A stretch of 64,000 nucleotides of DNA from Macrothele yani (GCA_039090855.1 CM077011.1:136340749-136404748); one strand, 5' to 3'. Positions 32,640 to 43,776 are shown, counted from the first letter of the stretch. Notes: a model not told the origin generated them from the letters alone. Made by a program: numbers and translations.

Positions 32640-34090
32640 GATCAATTTTTCTTTTTCCCTTCAGTTTTCTTTCTTCTTCGTTTTGAAGAACACTTTTTCT
32701 CAAGATAATCCTGATGTCTTCGTCTGGAGGCTCTTACAGAAAGAAGAAGTCTTCTATTGATGGCAATGTGTTCTACTCCTCCCACATTTTTAATGGCATC
32801 AAAAACTGTTCTCTGAAAATCAGGGATTCTTCCAAGAGATTTTCCATAAGAAGAGACTTGACAGAAAATCCACCATCCACTGAAGCATTTCCACAAGACA
32901 TAATGAGACAAATTTTTATTACATCCCTAAGTTCACCGAATTATTTTTGGTTGTCAAGTAGAGCACTGTAAAATTTGTCTAATCCAATGGAATCATCATG
33001 ACTGTCTAAAAATTCATCAAACTGAAACTTTAAAGCAGATTGAGCTTTTTTACACACAATGAAGCGTACTGTTTAATAGCTTTTTCAGCACAGTCATCTG
33101 AAATCCTGTTTGCACTAAGTAAAACTTCGAGCACAATTTCCACTCTCTTTTTGCCTAGACTCGGCTGCTGCATTCTAATATTTGGGTCCAAACAAGTTAC
33201 CTCACGGACAAACTTAAATTTTAGTGGGCTTTTCTCACGAAGTTTTTCAATCATACTGGTCACAAGTATCCTAAATTCAAGCGTAAACTCTAATTTCTCC
33301 CTTTCTGAGCACTTCACTTCTTTTAATAGCTTTTTAGCACTAAATCCAATATCAACTTTCTCAATTGAGAGAAGATTTTCACTTTTTGATACATCTAAAG
33401 TTAACAGTTTTGAGACACTATCAGCTTCACTTAATTTGGCAGGCTTCAAGCTTGGTACCATCAAATTTTTCCTCAGATCCAGCAAATCAGTGTGTAAGAA
33501 AGGAATTAAAGGCTTTGGGCTCTGGAACTTTCTCAAAAAAGATTCATACTCTGAAGCTATAGTCCTAAATGCAGTCAATTTGCATTTCAACAGTGGACTT
33601 TCCATGCATTATGCAAGAAACATGTGTTGTTTGCTGGAAACCGACGATTCTTGAACATATTTCTTGATATGATCATAGACAAGTAATGCCCTAGTCAAAC
33701 AGTTAACATTTTCCAACCACCTTACAGTGCATCCAGGAATCATAGTCTTTACATCCAGCAATCATAGTATAATTTGCACAGCGAGCATGACTATCTTTTA
33801 AAAGGTAGTACAAGTTACGCAGAAAGTGATGTATATCCCATTTCACTGCTTTAAGTCCAGTTTTCATAGCTCCATTGACCACGTGAAGACCACACCACAT
33901 ACTCCAATGTCAACTAATAATTTACCATCTGGATTTTCAATTCTAAGTTTATCTTTCAGGTTTTGAAGAAAGCTGAGATTAATGTTAGGTCCATCCACTG
34001 ACACTGGTAGCATGTTATCCAAGGGAAGAGGTGCACTTTTAATGAATTTCTCTAAAAGGTCACTGGACTGTAACTAAAATAATGTTTTCT
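32640..34090 (-). pseudogene. hAT-like transposase, broken into several frames
   Basis: In minus-strand order: LLEKFIKSAPLPLDNM, PVSVDGPNINLSFLQNLKDK (putative first catalytic Asp in SVDGPN), LLVDIG, then after a frameshift CGLHVVNGAMKTGLKAVKWD and LRNLYYLLKDSHARCANYTM. The 33605-33030 frame gives TIASEYESFLRKFQSPKPLI, LLTLDVSKSENLLSIEK and REKSPLKFKFVREVTCLDPN. Finally the C-terminal dimerisation part FGELRDVIKICLIMSCGNAS-VDGGFSVKSSL and a basic tail lie near 32650-32950. It is related to, but clearly diverged from, the split copy at 2-4 kb. Stops and frameshifts inactivate it. Confidence 0.7.
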
Positions 34091-34533
34091 ATAAATGTCA
34101 TCAGATTTTCTTTGTTTTCTATACATGTCATCAGATATTTAGAAGCAAATATATGAAATAAAATGCATTTTAAATTCGATATGATCTCCATTTCTGCTCT
34201 CTAGCGGCAAAATTGTGCACCAGCAAAAAAAAAAAAAAATGGAATGCATGGATCATCACTCTCACATTTTAAGCTTTCCAATACAAAAGATTTTACAAAT
34301 CGAACTAACAGTTGCTTCTATATGGTTTTCCTGGCCTGCCAAAGTAATATCATAAGGACGATGCAAAAGAGGCTAATGATGCCTAACATACAAGATAACA
34401 GCACCCCCCCCCGAGACAAAAAGACAGGAATGGATAAAATTCCTGGATATTCCAATTAGTAGTTCTAATTCTTACTATTATATAGCTCTAATCATTCTAC
34501 TATTCTCTTTTACGTGCGATATTTCAAAGTAAC

Positions 34534-34746
34534 TTGTACAAAAAAACTAGCGGATAATGCTTACCTTGGCATTCCTTTCTAGCGATGGGAACATTTCACG
34601 CACGTGTTTTCCGGTCTTTGTTGATGTTATTGTCCTAAAGTCCGTTGTATGCGATGACTGGCTTTACTTCTCACACTTTTCGCTGGGTATACTCATTGGA
34701 TATTTACCTTAGGATTCAAACACATCAATTTTTACCGTTCTTTATA
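34534..34746. repeat. Left inverted arm (pseudo-LTR) of Penelope-like element
   Basis: Inverted copy of 36584-36796. Outer boundary judged from the last shared block (gtaca...actagc.....ataatgcttacc). Confidence 0.8.
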
Positions 34747-34759
34747 CGGCCATCTCAGA

Positions 34760-35674
34760 GCTACAGTGCGATAGCATCAACAAAGATCCCACCGACAAAC
34801 AACTTACCTTCCTGGCTAATATAAGGAACCACAGCACGTTACCAATTGAAATAAAAAAATGCAAACCCTCCAATGGGAGCAGGTATGCCAAAAATATTCT
34901 CAAAAATTAAAACACATAAAGAAAACACACCTTTAAGACTGATTCTATCGAAAAAAAACTCACCACTCATCAACCTAGAAAAAAGATATACAACTATCTA
35001 TCCCCAATATTCATGAGGAACCAATATACATTAAAGAATAGGTATGAGTTTATAGAAAAAATCAAATTAATTAATCAAGACCTAGAGCAAATAACTATGG
35101 CCTCCATGGACGTTAAGGCGTTATAACCAAACACTCCTGTTGAGCTAGCCATCGAATTGATTATGCAACAACTAAGCATCAACAAAGAACTAAACTTGTC
35201 ACAACTGAATGAGCTAAAGAATACCTTATATTTCATCAAAAAAAACAACATCTTCCATTTTGAAGGAAATATATTTAAACAAACGCAAGGTGGCCCTATG
35301 GGGTCCCCATTATCGGCATTACACGCAGAAGTGATTATGGCATACCTCGAAAAAGAAATAATTCAAAATCTACCTGAAAAACCAATACTTTATGCTCGAT
35401 ATGTAGACAACATTATTATAATGTCTAAACTTAACAAAGCCGAGCTACAAGATCTAGCACAGCAGTTTAGCAAAATCTGTAACACCATAGAGCTAACTAC
35501 TGAGTTTGAAGAGGATAATTGCCTATCCTTCCTGGACATTCAACTAAAGAAAAACAAAAATAGTTTTGAATACTTGGTGTTCAGAAAAGCAACTTACATA
35601 CCTGTACTGATACCATACTCGTCGCACCATCCAGTGATACATAAAAAAAACAGCATAGTAAACTTGATACGGTG
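34760..35674 (+). pseudogene. Penelope-like reverse transcriptase (decayed)
   Basis: Upstream remnants DPTDKQLTFLANIRNHSTLP and MASMDVKAL-stop-PNTPVELA precede a clean frame from 35157. That frame contains FHFEGNIFKQTQGGPMGSPL (RT motif with GSPLS) at residues 33-52, AEVIMAYLEKEI, then PILYARYVDNIIIMSK at residues 76-91. The catalytic box is YVDN where active relatives have YVDD, so the second Asp is lost. CLSFLDIQLKKNKNSFEY and the 'SSHHPVIHKKNSIVNLIR' segment follow, ending in a stop at 35673. After the stop, AYTHPSNNRLKNQELEFI continues the same frame. PLEs encode RT plus GIY-YIG endonuclease and use telomere- or target-primed reverse transcription. Confidence 0.82.
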
Positions 35675-35689
35675 AGCATACACACACCC

Positions 35690-36607
35690 ATCTAACAACA
35701 GGCTAAAAAATCAAGAGCTAGAGTTTATCTCGAAAATAACACAAGAGTATGGGTACCCGAGCAAGCTAATTAATAAATGGATACATGAGAGTAAAAAGCA
35801 TATGACTCAGAGTAAAGAAGACCAAGAAGTGCACAACCAAAGGAAGATGAGAAAGAAAAAATTGAAATACATTGGAGCTTTCCCATACTTGGAAGGAAGG
35901 AGTAATGAAATCAATAGGCACTGTGCTAAATATGACTTACAACTAGGAAGCTCAGTGCACACCGTGAAAAGTATGACTGTCAACAAAAAAACAGAGGAAA
36001 AAATGCTAGAAGAATCAGGAACCTACGAAATTCCAATTGCACATATACCCCCAATATCGTACATTGGAAGTACGAAAAACAGATTAAAAAAAGACTTAAA
36101 CAACACATATCTAATTGGCAAAAAAAAGAAGCCAAAACTGCTTTAGTGCAATTCTGCATGGAAAACAGGACATTCCCGAAATTCGATGAAATTAAAATGC
36201 TAAAAAAGAATAAAAAATCAGAAAGGCAAATGAGGAGGGAAGAAGCAATATTAATCTACAAAAATAAAGCAAGGGTATGTAACCAGAACGACCCTAGTAC
36301 ATTATCGGGCCTGTGGAAAGAACTAATAAGACAAGAAAAACAACAACAAAAGAAAAACCGGCAAAAAAGACAAGAAAAACAGGATAGGAGAAAAAAAAAA
36401 AAGGTTGTTTTAATGAAACATAGATGGCGCCAGCCGGGCTTGATAACGAAATATATCCAGGAAAGTATATCCGACGAATGGCAACAAGGAGTATCGGACT
36501 CCATTAGCGCGAAGTTAACCACGAACATCGGTGGTAAAGTCGCCACGCTCCTGAGGATGCCCAGAGGATGGCCGAAAAGTTCGAGTATTAAGAACGGTAA
36601 AAATTGA
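35690..36607 (+). pseudogene. Penelope-like element C-terminal part with GIY-YIG endonuclease
   Basis: Frame 1 gives KKLKYIGAFPYLEGRSNEIN, CAKYDLQLGSSVHTVKSM and ISYIGSTKNRLK near 36058 (the YIG half of GIY-YIG). A frameshift at about 36085 leads to KKRLKQHISNWQKKEAKTAL (conserved Arg and His), QFCMENRTFPKFDEIKML and RREEAILIYKNK (conserved Glu). A highly basic tail (KQQQKKNRQKRQEKQDRRK) and DEWQQGVSDSISAKLTTNIG finish the protein at 36607, just inside the right arm. The endonuclease makes target nicks in PLEs. Confidence 0.75.
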
Positions 36608-36796
36608 TGTGTTTGGAATCCTAAGGCAAAGATCCAATGAGTATACCCAGCGAAAAGTGTGAGAAGTAAAGCCAGTCATCGCATACAACAGACTTTAGGA
36701 CAATAACATCAACAAAGACCGGAAAACGTGCGTGAAATGTACCCATCGCTAGAAAGGAATGCCAAGGTAAGCATTATGTGCTAGAATTTTGTACAA
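36584..36796. repeat. Right inverted arm (pseudo-LTR) of Penelope-like element
   Basis: Reverse complement of 34534-34746. It contains the end of the coding region. Confidence 0.8.
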
Positions 36797-37402
36797 ATTC
36801 CTGGATATATAACAGAATTTTAGGGCATTTTGCAGGATTTGCAGGATACATATGAACCATGTGTGAAGCAATCTGGAAGTGAGTACAATGATAATAATAC
36901 AAAACAATTTTGTGTCATGGCATTGAAGATTCACTATTCCACAGTCACCTATTCCCATGCACACTGACAGCAGAAAGGCCAATTATCAATCTCCTTTGGT
37001 GAAGAAAGTGCATTCTAGAAAGAAGGGCCATCTTGGACTTGCAGGAAGGTTTCCACATGCAATTCTGACTTCAACTGCACAAAACTGCTATACCACAAAC
37101 CACAGTTGCTGAAAATATGGCACTCAAACATTTTACACTGCAGTGCCATATAATATGAAAGAGATGACATCATGTCTCAACTCTCCATGGAATTAAGTGA
37201 TTTCACAGAAAGCAGATTTGCACAGGGTACTAAAGCAAACACAGTAAACCCAAAATTTCAAACTTTTTTTTTTTTTTTTTTTCCATTCCAAGAAAAAATT
37301 CCAGGACTTTTCACAAAAATATGAAAGATCATTTTTACACCTGGAAAAAGGGAAAATTATACTCCAGGAATTTTCCAGGATTCCAGTGGGTGTATGAACC
37401 AT
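36797..37402. repeat. Decayed sequence ending in a hAT-like terminal repeat
   Basis: The block 37290-37402 contains 'aaaaattccaggacttttcac', 'aattttccaggattccag' and ends 'ggtgtatgaaccatg', a diverged form of the inverted end 'GTGTACGAACCCTG'. It could be the far end of the element beginning at 32128, with the Penelope-like element inserted between. No coding segment was recognised. Confidence 0.35.
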
Positions 37403-38884
37403 GGAACTACATTGTATTGGATCATTAACTGTAAAAATGCAGATTAGCAATGACCCTGTACATGGCAAGACAGTCATCCTTCATCTCTGGAATCCACCTT
37501 ATGCTGCATTTACCATAGCACAGTCAGTTGGTTGTTTCACCATTTTGTGAAAACTCCTGATACTCTTCAACCATGGGAACTCTTAAACATCCCAAAAGTT
37601 TCCAAAATGGAAGAACAACCCTTTGTGTGCCTACAATACTGCCTTTCGTAAACTCTGATAAATCTTGGGTGTTATCCATCCTGTCTGTTACATTGTTCTG
37701 AACTGAACCACCAACCCCTTATACACACCTATTTAATTTACAGGTCACACACACTCTACTCCTACCCCTATGCAAAATAAGATATTGGGTTGCGACAGTT
37801 CAACCTGTAACTATCTCTTTGCCCAGCCCAGTTAGCTCAAACCCCCTGCAGGAAGAATTGCCTTAAATAAGGTGACATTAAGTTAAATAAATAGGAACAG
37901 TGCACAAAATTTTAACAACACAATTCAAGTTCAACTGTTTAATGTAACCTTAAATTTTTTGTTTCCAAATTATCACAATTTTTGCTTTAAGGTTAAGAAT
38001 ACATTTACCTTGAGATGTTCTACCATGTAGAAGAAATATCAACTCCAAAGAGGCCATCTCATCACATACCAGTCCCTGGTTAAACGCCTCTCGACAGGCA
38101 CACAACAAAACTAGAACATGAAGCAAGTAGTCCAGCAGGAAACCGTCTATGAGGTTAGTCCAACACACAGTAGCTTTCATTATCAGCAGTGGCTTCGGCA
38201 TAGATAACTCTCCTCTGCACTGACGTCCACCGGCACAGGTAGAATAACACAGAAGTGAAACATGAAGCAATTCAATGCCCAGCCGAACACTACTGACACA
38301 GTTAGTCCAACACACAACAGCTTTCAATATTGGCAGTGGCTCGGCACTGCTAATATTGAAAGCGGCTGCAGAAGACCATCACTCAAGACAGTTCAATACC
38401 TGGAGGCTAACATCATCAGCACAGGCCCAGCAGACCACACCTCTGGATAGCAATTCACTGACATACAACTGGAATGGGTCCACTTCGACATCATCTCATC
38501 AACTATGGGCTTTCACAGCTGCATAACCCACATCAGGTCGGCAATCTAATCAAGGAATCAAAACTGAACAAACAAACCAGCCACGTAGATGGGCAACATC
38601 ACAGCAATTGCCATAAAAAAAATAATAATAAAAAAGAAGAAACAGCCTCCAATACAGAATGTGCTGTAAATCTCAATTCCATGTTCCTTTATCTTATTCT
38701 AGAACAAAGAACTCAAAGCCAAGCATTGCAAACAATATGCAGATGCACACTGAACAAAGAGTCTGGGCAACCATGTTCCAGAAATGTGCAAATACTCCTG
38801 AAAGGACTGTGAACTGAAGAAGAAACCTCCAAGGAAATGTCTCGGAGACCTTTAGATTTTCTCATGCGTGCCTATCAAATTACC
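37403..38884. other. Intron sequence with a duplicated block and hairpin
   Basis: Bases 38100-38210 and 38260-38350 are diverged copies of one block ('acatgaagcaa', 'gttagtccaacacaca', 'agctttca.tat..gcagtggct.cggca'). The second copy ends in a hairpin: 38320-38338 pairs with 38345-38363 (18 of 19 bp, 6-base loop). A 125-codon minus-strand frame covers 37950-38327 and ends near a donor-like site (CTCAAG|gtaaat). Its translation is unfamiliar and repetitive, so I do not call it a gene. Confidence 0.45.
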
Positions 38885-38941
38885 CACTGAATTGTTACTA
38901 TCCCCATGCTCGCTTTGCATGGGGATAATAACAATTCAGTG
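38885..38941 (-). repeat. 25-bp near-perfect hairpin (possible small-RNA precursor)
   Basis: Arms 38885-38909 and 38917-38941 are inverted with one mismatch, separated by a 7-base loop (tcgcttt). On the minus strand the one mismatch becomes a G-U pair, giving an unbroken RNA stem. It sits in an intron of the PPR gene, about 160 bp downstream of its exon 39103-39165. Confidence 0.7.
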
Positions 38942-39102
38942 AATAATAGTCAGTATAAAAGTACGTGGGTAGGTAACCTAGATAGTTTAATTAAAGTGAT
39001 AATCTCCATGGAACATAAAAATTTAAGGTACTGACATGTGTATTTAATACTCTTAAGAACTATAAAAAGATATTTAAATTTCTGAATATCTATAGTTCTT
39101 AC

Positions 39103-39165
39103 CTTCTCATGACAGTAATGAGTTAATAAGTGGCGCAATATAGGTCTAACATTTGCATCAGTCCC
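39103..39165 (-). CDS. LRPPRC: LRPPRC-like PPR protein, internal exon
   Basis: The 63-bp exon lies between acceptor ttcttttcttttag and donor GAGAAG|gtaaga on the minus strand. Only the phase-0 frame is open: GTDANVRPILRHLLTHYCHE then K. Joined to the next exon it reads ...HYCHEK-NLDRALEIK..., a smooth PPR helix pair. Its own upstream partner is 52119-52166, also phase 0. Exon length is a multiple of three, so skipping it would not disturb the frame. Confidence 0.65.
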
Positions 39166-39458
39166 CTAAAAGAAAAGAAAAAGAAAAGTAACATCAGCTG
39201 ATTGTATAAATGTGGGTGCATATAATCAAACAGCAAATAGAAATAAAGGTAAGAATAAAGTAAATTTCCACAGAACCTGTTATACCATTCTCACACCATT
39301 GCATTCACCTTAAAAGCTAACAACAAAATCCATTCCATTTCCCTCATGGCATAAAAGGCATTCACAAACTGTTAAACATGGCATTTAACAGAAAACTACA
39401 TTGTTTAAGACTGAAAACCAAATTAATAGATTGTGGTTTTTCCCATATGTATGTGCTA

Positions 39459-40268
39459 CAGGGCGGTTGTAAACTTCTTCAACAAAACAAGAGGGGCAAT
39501 AGTATACATCAAGACAAATAATATTTGCAATGGAACCTAGGGCCGCATTCCACTCCTAGTGCCAGAAAAGAGCATATTCGAAAAACGTCCAGCAGGCACA
39601 CGGAGTTCCAACCAGTGCATGAGAAACATAAGATGCAAATGAGGCGCACTCAACACATGCATAGACGATGAGGAGCAAACATTTAAAAAGGCAGCCAAAC
39701 CCGTTCAGAGATATTACCGTGCGAACATCACACGATAATTGATGTATCTGTGAAGGGCATGGAGGACTAAACATACGACATATCCCGGGCAGTGGATTGG
39801 ACGCGGTACACCTGTGGCTTGGCCTCGAAGCTCCCCGGACCTTAATTCACTGGACTTCTCCTTCTGGGGGCACATGAAAACAGTGGTGTACGAGACACTT
39901 GTGGACTCCCTGAAAGATCTCGTCGTGCGAATCGCTGTTGCTGTGGACAAGTTCTACACCACACTGGGGGACTACGAGAGAATGCGACAGTTCCTTCATT
40001 CGGCAGTGTGGGCTGTGCAACGACGCCCTTGGACTCCAGTTTGAGCAGCTCCTTTTAGTCTTTCTCTGATGCGATTAGAATGGCACAACTCATAAATTAG
40101 GTATGTCTCTTTGTTTTCACTGTTGAAGGCTCAATGTGGATATGTAACTTTATACTATTTTCTGGCACTAGGAGTGGGATACGGCCCTAGGTTCCATTGC
40201 TAATATTGTTAATCTTGCTATGTACTATCATCCCTCTTGTTTTGTTGAAGGAGTTTACAATCACCCTG
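39459..40268 (+). mobile_element. DDE transposon (Tc1/mariner-like) with ~115-bp TIRs, internally deleted
   Basis: Long inverted ends: 39459-39590 matches the reverse complement of 40145-40268 (CAGGGcGgTTGTAAACT..., shared blocks 'aacaaaacaagaggg', 'caatggaacctagggccg', 'ccactcctagtgccagaaaa'). Total 810 bp. Inside, the plus strand retains a transposase C-terminus at 39814-40044: WPRSSPDLNSLDFSFWGHMK then VVYETLVDSLKDLVVRIAVA. This matches an arthropod mariner-like lineage (consensus-like SPDLTPLDFFLWGHLK). The N-terminal and central parts are gone. Confidence 0.8.
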
Positions 40269-40791
40269 CATATTACACCAAAAAATGTGTGATCCAATCT
40301 CATCAAAAACTAAGGATAATGTAAATAGTTAAGAATAAAATACAAAAATTTCTAAATGATTACAGATGTTCAATGCATTTGATATTAGGCCCACAGATAA
40401 GAATGTGTTTAAGATCACATGATTACTTCAGACGGTCCATTTAGTAACTTTTTAAGTCTGGAGCCAACACCATTAACTTCATCAACTCAACTTTGGTAAG
40501 AGAAGACGCTGTACTGAAGCGGTGCATGAAGAGAAAAGTAACAACTGTGAACCAAAAAAATGGTGATTTTGTATTTAAACAAAATTAAAATGATATTATG
40601 GCATTTTATTATTTACGATTTCCAACCGTAGGTTGAAGAAGCGTATATGCTCCAGCTTTGTCCGTCTGTCTGTCCATTTGTAGTATAAATAAATTTATAT
40701 ATTTTTTATTTTTTTTATAAATTTTATATTTAAATGTTAGTATGTGATAGGGGACCACCTGGGGACAAACCCTATTGAAAATGGGCAAAAT

Positions 40792-41230
40792 GGGGTCAAA
40801 GGTCACGACATAGGAGCGGGATCCATTCCATTGCCATTATGCGTCACAACTTACGTAAAAATGCCTCTATTGAGACAAAACTTTAGTATGTTGTTCCGGA
40901 GGTATACTGAACTAATTCTGTTCAATATCATCAAAATGGGGTCAAAGGTTAGGACACAGGAGCGACATTTATTTCACAGCCATTATTTTCATAACTTGAT
41001 TAAAATTGTTTTCTATTGCGACAAAACTTCAGTATGTTGTTCCGGAGGTACACTAAACCAATTCTGTTCAATATCATCGAAATGGGGTCAAAGGTCAGGA
41101 CACAGGAGCGAGATTTATTCCACAGCCATTATCCTCATAACTTGAGTAATGATTTCTGGTTTGTTGGAAAGCGTATCATAATTAATGCATTGCACAATTT
41201 TACTAACTTGGTTATCATTAAGATGTAATT
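40792..41230. repeat. 146-bp tandem repeat, about 2.5 to 3 copies
   Basis: Copies start at 40792, 40938 and 41084 ('ggggtcaaaggt.a.gaca.aggagcg'). Period is exactly 146 bp between starts. The unit holds 'attctgttcaatatcatc' and 'gtatgttgttccggaggta'. A partial unit precedes the first copy. Apparent open frames through it are by-products of repetition. Confidence 0.85.
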
Positions 41231-41240
41231 TTTAAGCTAA

Positions 41241-41330
41241 AAGCTGTATAACTCTGTATAACTCTGTATAACTCTGTAAGCAAATGTGACATCTGTATTC
41301 TTCAGATGTCACATTTGCTTACAGAGTTAT
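41241..41330. repeat. 28-bp perfect hairpin preceded by (aactctgtat)n
   Basis: Arms 41268-41295 and 41303-41330 are perfectly complementary over 28 bp with a 7-base loop (tattctt). The left arm is preceded by three tandem 'aactctgtat' units starting near 41249, whose first eight bases also begin the arm. A perfect stem this long implies recent origin, or selection, or a miniature element. Confidence 0.85.
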
Positions 41331-41364
41331 TACAAATGAAATGGACAGTTTCAACATTTTATAC

Positions 41365-41885
41365 TGCGGAGGATTTTTGACAGAATTTCTAATTTCCTGA
41401 TGCCAGTGGGGGTGGGTGCTCCATCCTGTAGGAAAGTGAAGTTGTCACTGTCTTTGCGCAGTTGAAGCATCAATCAAATAATTAGCATATCAAGACAAAA
41501 ACTTCCTGTGACAGTGTTTTCTTGGAAAAAGGTGGAACCATACCTTTCCTTTACGGGATATTCCACAGAACACATTAACCTTTGGGGAACCCCGCACATG
41601 CTCCACTCTTGCTCTAGAATTTTCAGTCTCCCATATGTGAATGCTATGTTTGTTAATTGTTGATTAGTCAATGAAAATTAGACGCTTATAAAAACCATCT
41701 TCTTCAAAACTCTTGCAGTGCTGTACAGAAATCACGGTGTGTGGTTCTGTCATTGTCACTTAAGACTTCACAATAACTGCAATTTGTAGGGAGTCATTTT
41801 CAGCCGCTTCCTCAAAAATGTTCTGTCAGTCAGTTGTGGAATTTGTAATTCACAATGTGCCATCATCATGGGTGTCCTTGGGCCA
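41365..41885 (-). pseudogene. DDE transposase C-terminal fragment (mariner-like, ENTVTG family)
   Basis: The minus-strand frame reads GVPQRLMCSVEYPVKERYGS, TFFQENTVTGSFCLDMLI, a stop, then (shifting) LIDASTAQRQ and LHFPTGWSTPTPTGIRKL. The string 'YGPFFF.ENTVTG..YLDML..W..PQL' followed by '..FQQDGAPPHWHN..R' is characteristic of an arthropod mariner-like family, and this copy keeps it in decayed form (the DGAPPH box reads TGWSTPTP). Its likely HTH partner lies at 45755-45990 on the same strand, separated by the inserted hAT complex. Confidence 0.65.
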
Positions 41886-42501
41886 GTGGCAGATGGTGGG
41901 TTCATACCCTGAAGAAGCCAGAATGATAATTTGTTGGTAGTAACAAAAATGGCACATAAGAATTTAAATGATTTTTGCTAGATGTGTATCTAACCACTGC
42001 CCTAGATAAGTTTTTGAAGTCATGTCCTTCAGAAGACGACATACTTCTATTCGAGTGTATTAGCAAACGAGGCCAGCAGAATAACTTTGCCTTCATTATG
42101 CTACCCATTTATGTTGATGGTACCATGAAGACTGGAATATTCGGTTTTTGCCTTTGTCTTTTTGCATAAGAGAAAACAAGGGAAGAGGTCTTCCTTGTTT
42201 TTATAACCGCGTGTCTTTTAATGCCCTTTCTTCTTGAGAAAGGAACTTCTAACAAAGAAGAAATAGTGTCAGTATTACACGTTGATACACTGCAAATACT
42301 ACTTTCCCCATCCATTATATTGATTTTGCAAAGTCTACATGCAAAATTTATGTTTGTAACAGTAAAAGTAATAAATAATCACTCGCGCCGTGTGAGGAAA
42401 ACTTTTAAGACACTGCTTTAGGACTGAGGATTGCTTATGACGTGCCTCCTATGAACTGTTAACGGAAGCGGCAACCTTCCATTGGATGGTGTGCACTCAG
42501 G
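41886..42501. other. Unclassified sequence between DDE fragment and hAT insertion
   Basis: Both strands have open frames of 60-70 codons but none shows a known motif. By position it may be the middle of the DDE element or unrelated sequence. Confidence 0.25.
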
Positions 42502-43039
42502 GGTCGCACTGCCGATCGCCAGTTTCGCAATCTGTGACAAAAATATCGTTTTGGCGACTGTTAAAATGTTTTGGCGAAAATATTGGCAATTATCTTTTTT
42601 AATGATGTCCAAGCAAAACCAATCTTTAATTTTTACTCGATTTGATACTGGAAAAATGAAATTCGAATGTTAGTTACTTTTTTTTTTCTTTTTTCCATTG
42701 CGTGTGAGATGGAAAGTGATTGCATGAAGAGTGGTGTCATCGCTCCTGCTGTCCTTTCTCTTCTATGCTCCTGTCTATTCAATAATCTACTGAACAGTCT
42801 CTTTTATCTCGCATTGACCCAATTCTGTGGTCGACCCTTGTGTTTCATCTTTACTTCTCTTGAGCACTACAAGAAGTTCTGGTCTTGTGACGCCATCGAT
42901 GACGCCATGTAATTTGTTTCGCACTCCTTCCGGTAAAGTGGTCATTCCAATATTCACATTATGCCTGGATCGCTATTGAAGTTCGCTGTACGCTTGATTG
43001 TATATCTGCATGGATAAGAAAAGAAAAGGCTACCGGAAG

Positions 43040-43776
43040 CCGGTGCACGTTCTATAAAAAGTTTTTTTCTGCCACAGATCTCCGATTCTCCTTCAGTATT
43101 ACAAGATTTTGCATGTGGAATATCATCGACATCTATTTCAAGATCCAAAACGAATGATGAATTAACCAATCCACCGGCATTACAAGCTTTTTGCGAAATA
43201 CCGCGTGCTTCTCTTCCTTCAGAAATTGACAATGTCGATAAATTACAAAATGCTTCGGAATTATTGGATGTTGCACACGACACATGAATTAAAAGTCTCA
43301 ACAGCCATGGAGCTGCTGAGAAAGCTTTGAAAGATAAGCAAAATATGAAAAAAGCTGTTACGAAAAGCCTTTCAAAAAGCCAGGAAGCAATAATTTCTGC
43401 ACTGCGAAATGTATATTTCATGGCCAAAAATAATCTACTGAATAGTCTCTTGGGAGGCTTGAATGACTTGCACATAATTCAAGGCGCAACACAATTTAAA
43501 ACCCTGAATATTGATAAGCACACAAGTTATACACATCATTCGAGTATTACCAATTTTCAAATGGCTATTTCTAGCATTATTATGGAAGAAATTCTAAGGG
43601 AAATTTTGGAAGTGAAATTGTTCAGCTTAATGATAGATGAATCTAATGATTTATCTGTTCATCAGAACATGATCGTACATATTCGCTACACAAAAGACAT
43701 TGAACCAGTGGTGAAATTCCTATCTGCAAGGCAGTTAGAGAATACTACCGCAGAACATATTACAGAAGAACTGTAA
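43040..43776 (+). pseudogene. hAT transposase, N-terminal/central part (ZNF862/KIAA1586-like)
   Basis: The plus frame begins TDSPSVLQDFACGISST, passes ALQAFCEIPRASLPSEIDNV, a stop at 43287, then SLNSHGAAEKALKDKQNM and KKAVTKSLSKSQEAIISALR, YTHHSSITNFQMAISSII. It ends with VKLFSLMIDESNDLSVHQNM, which is the first catalytic Asp motif (FS.M.DES.D.S), and HITEEL. Just after that the reading frame runs into Penelope-type sequence. The N-terminal zinc finger is not evident. Domestication is unlikely given the stop and the loss of the core. Confidence 0.75.

Larger units (their letters stand above)
34534..36796 (+). mobile_element. Penelope-like element flanked by inverted ~210-bp terminal arms
   Basis: Left arm 34534-34746 and right arm 36584-36796 are reverse complements with about 95 percent identity (shared blocks include 'ccttggcattcctttctagc', 'tccggtctttgttgatgtta', 'ctcacacttttcgctgggta'). 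Between them the plus strand codes for a Penelope-type reverse transcriptase and a GIY-YIG segment. Penelope-like elements are known for pseudo-LTRs in direct or inverted orientation. Here they are inverted. The RT N-terminus is truncated or decayed (34760-35150). Confidence 0.85.

Noticed and set aside
33040..33654. 204-codon plus-strand ORF
   Set aside because: It is the antisense shadow of the hAT-like transposase frame at 33030-33605.
37950..38327. A 125-codon minus-strand gene with donor-like end
   Set aside because: The DNA is an internally duplicated repeat block and the peptide has no recognisable features.
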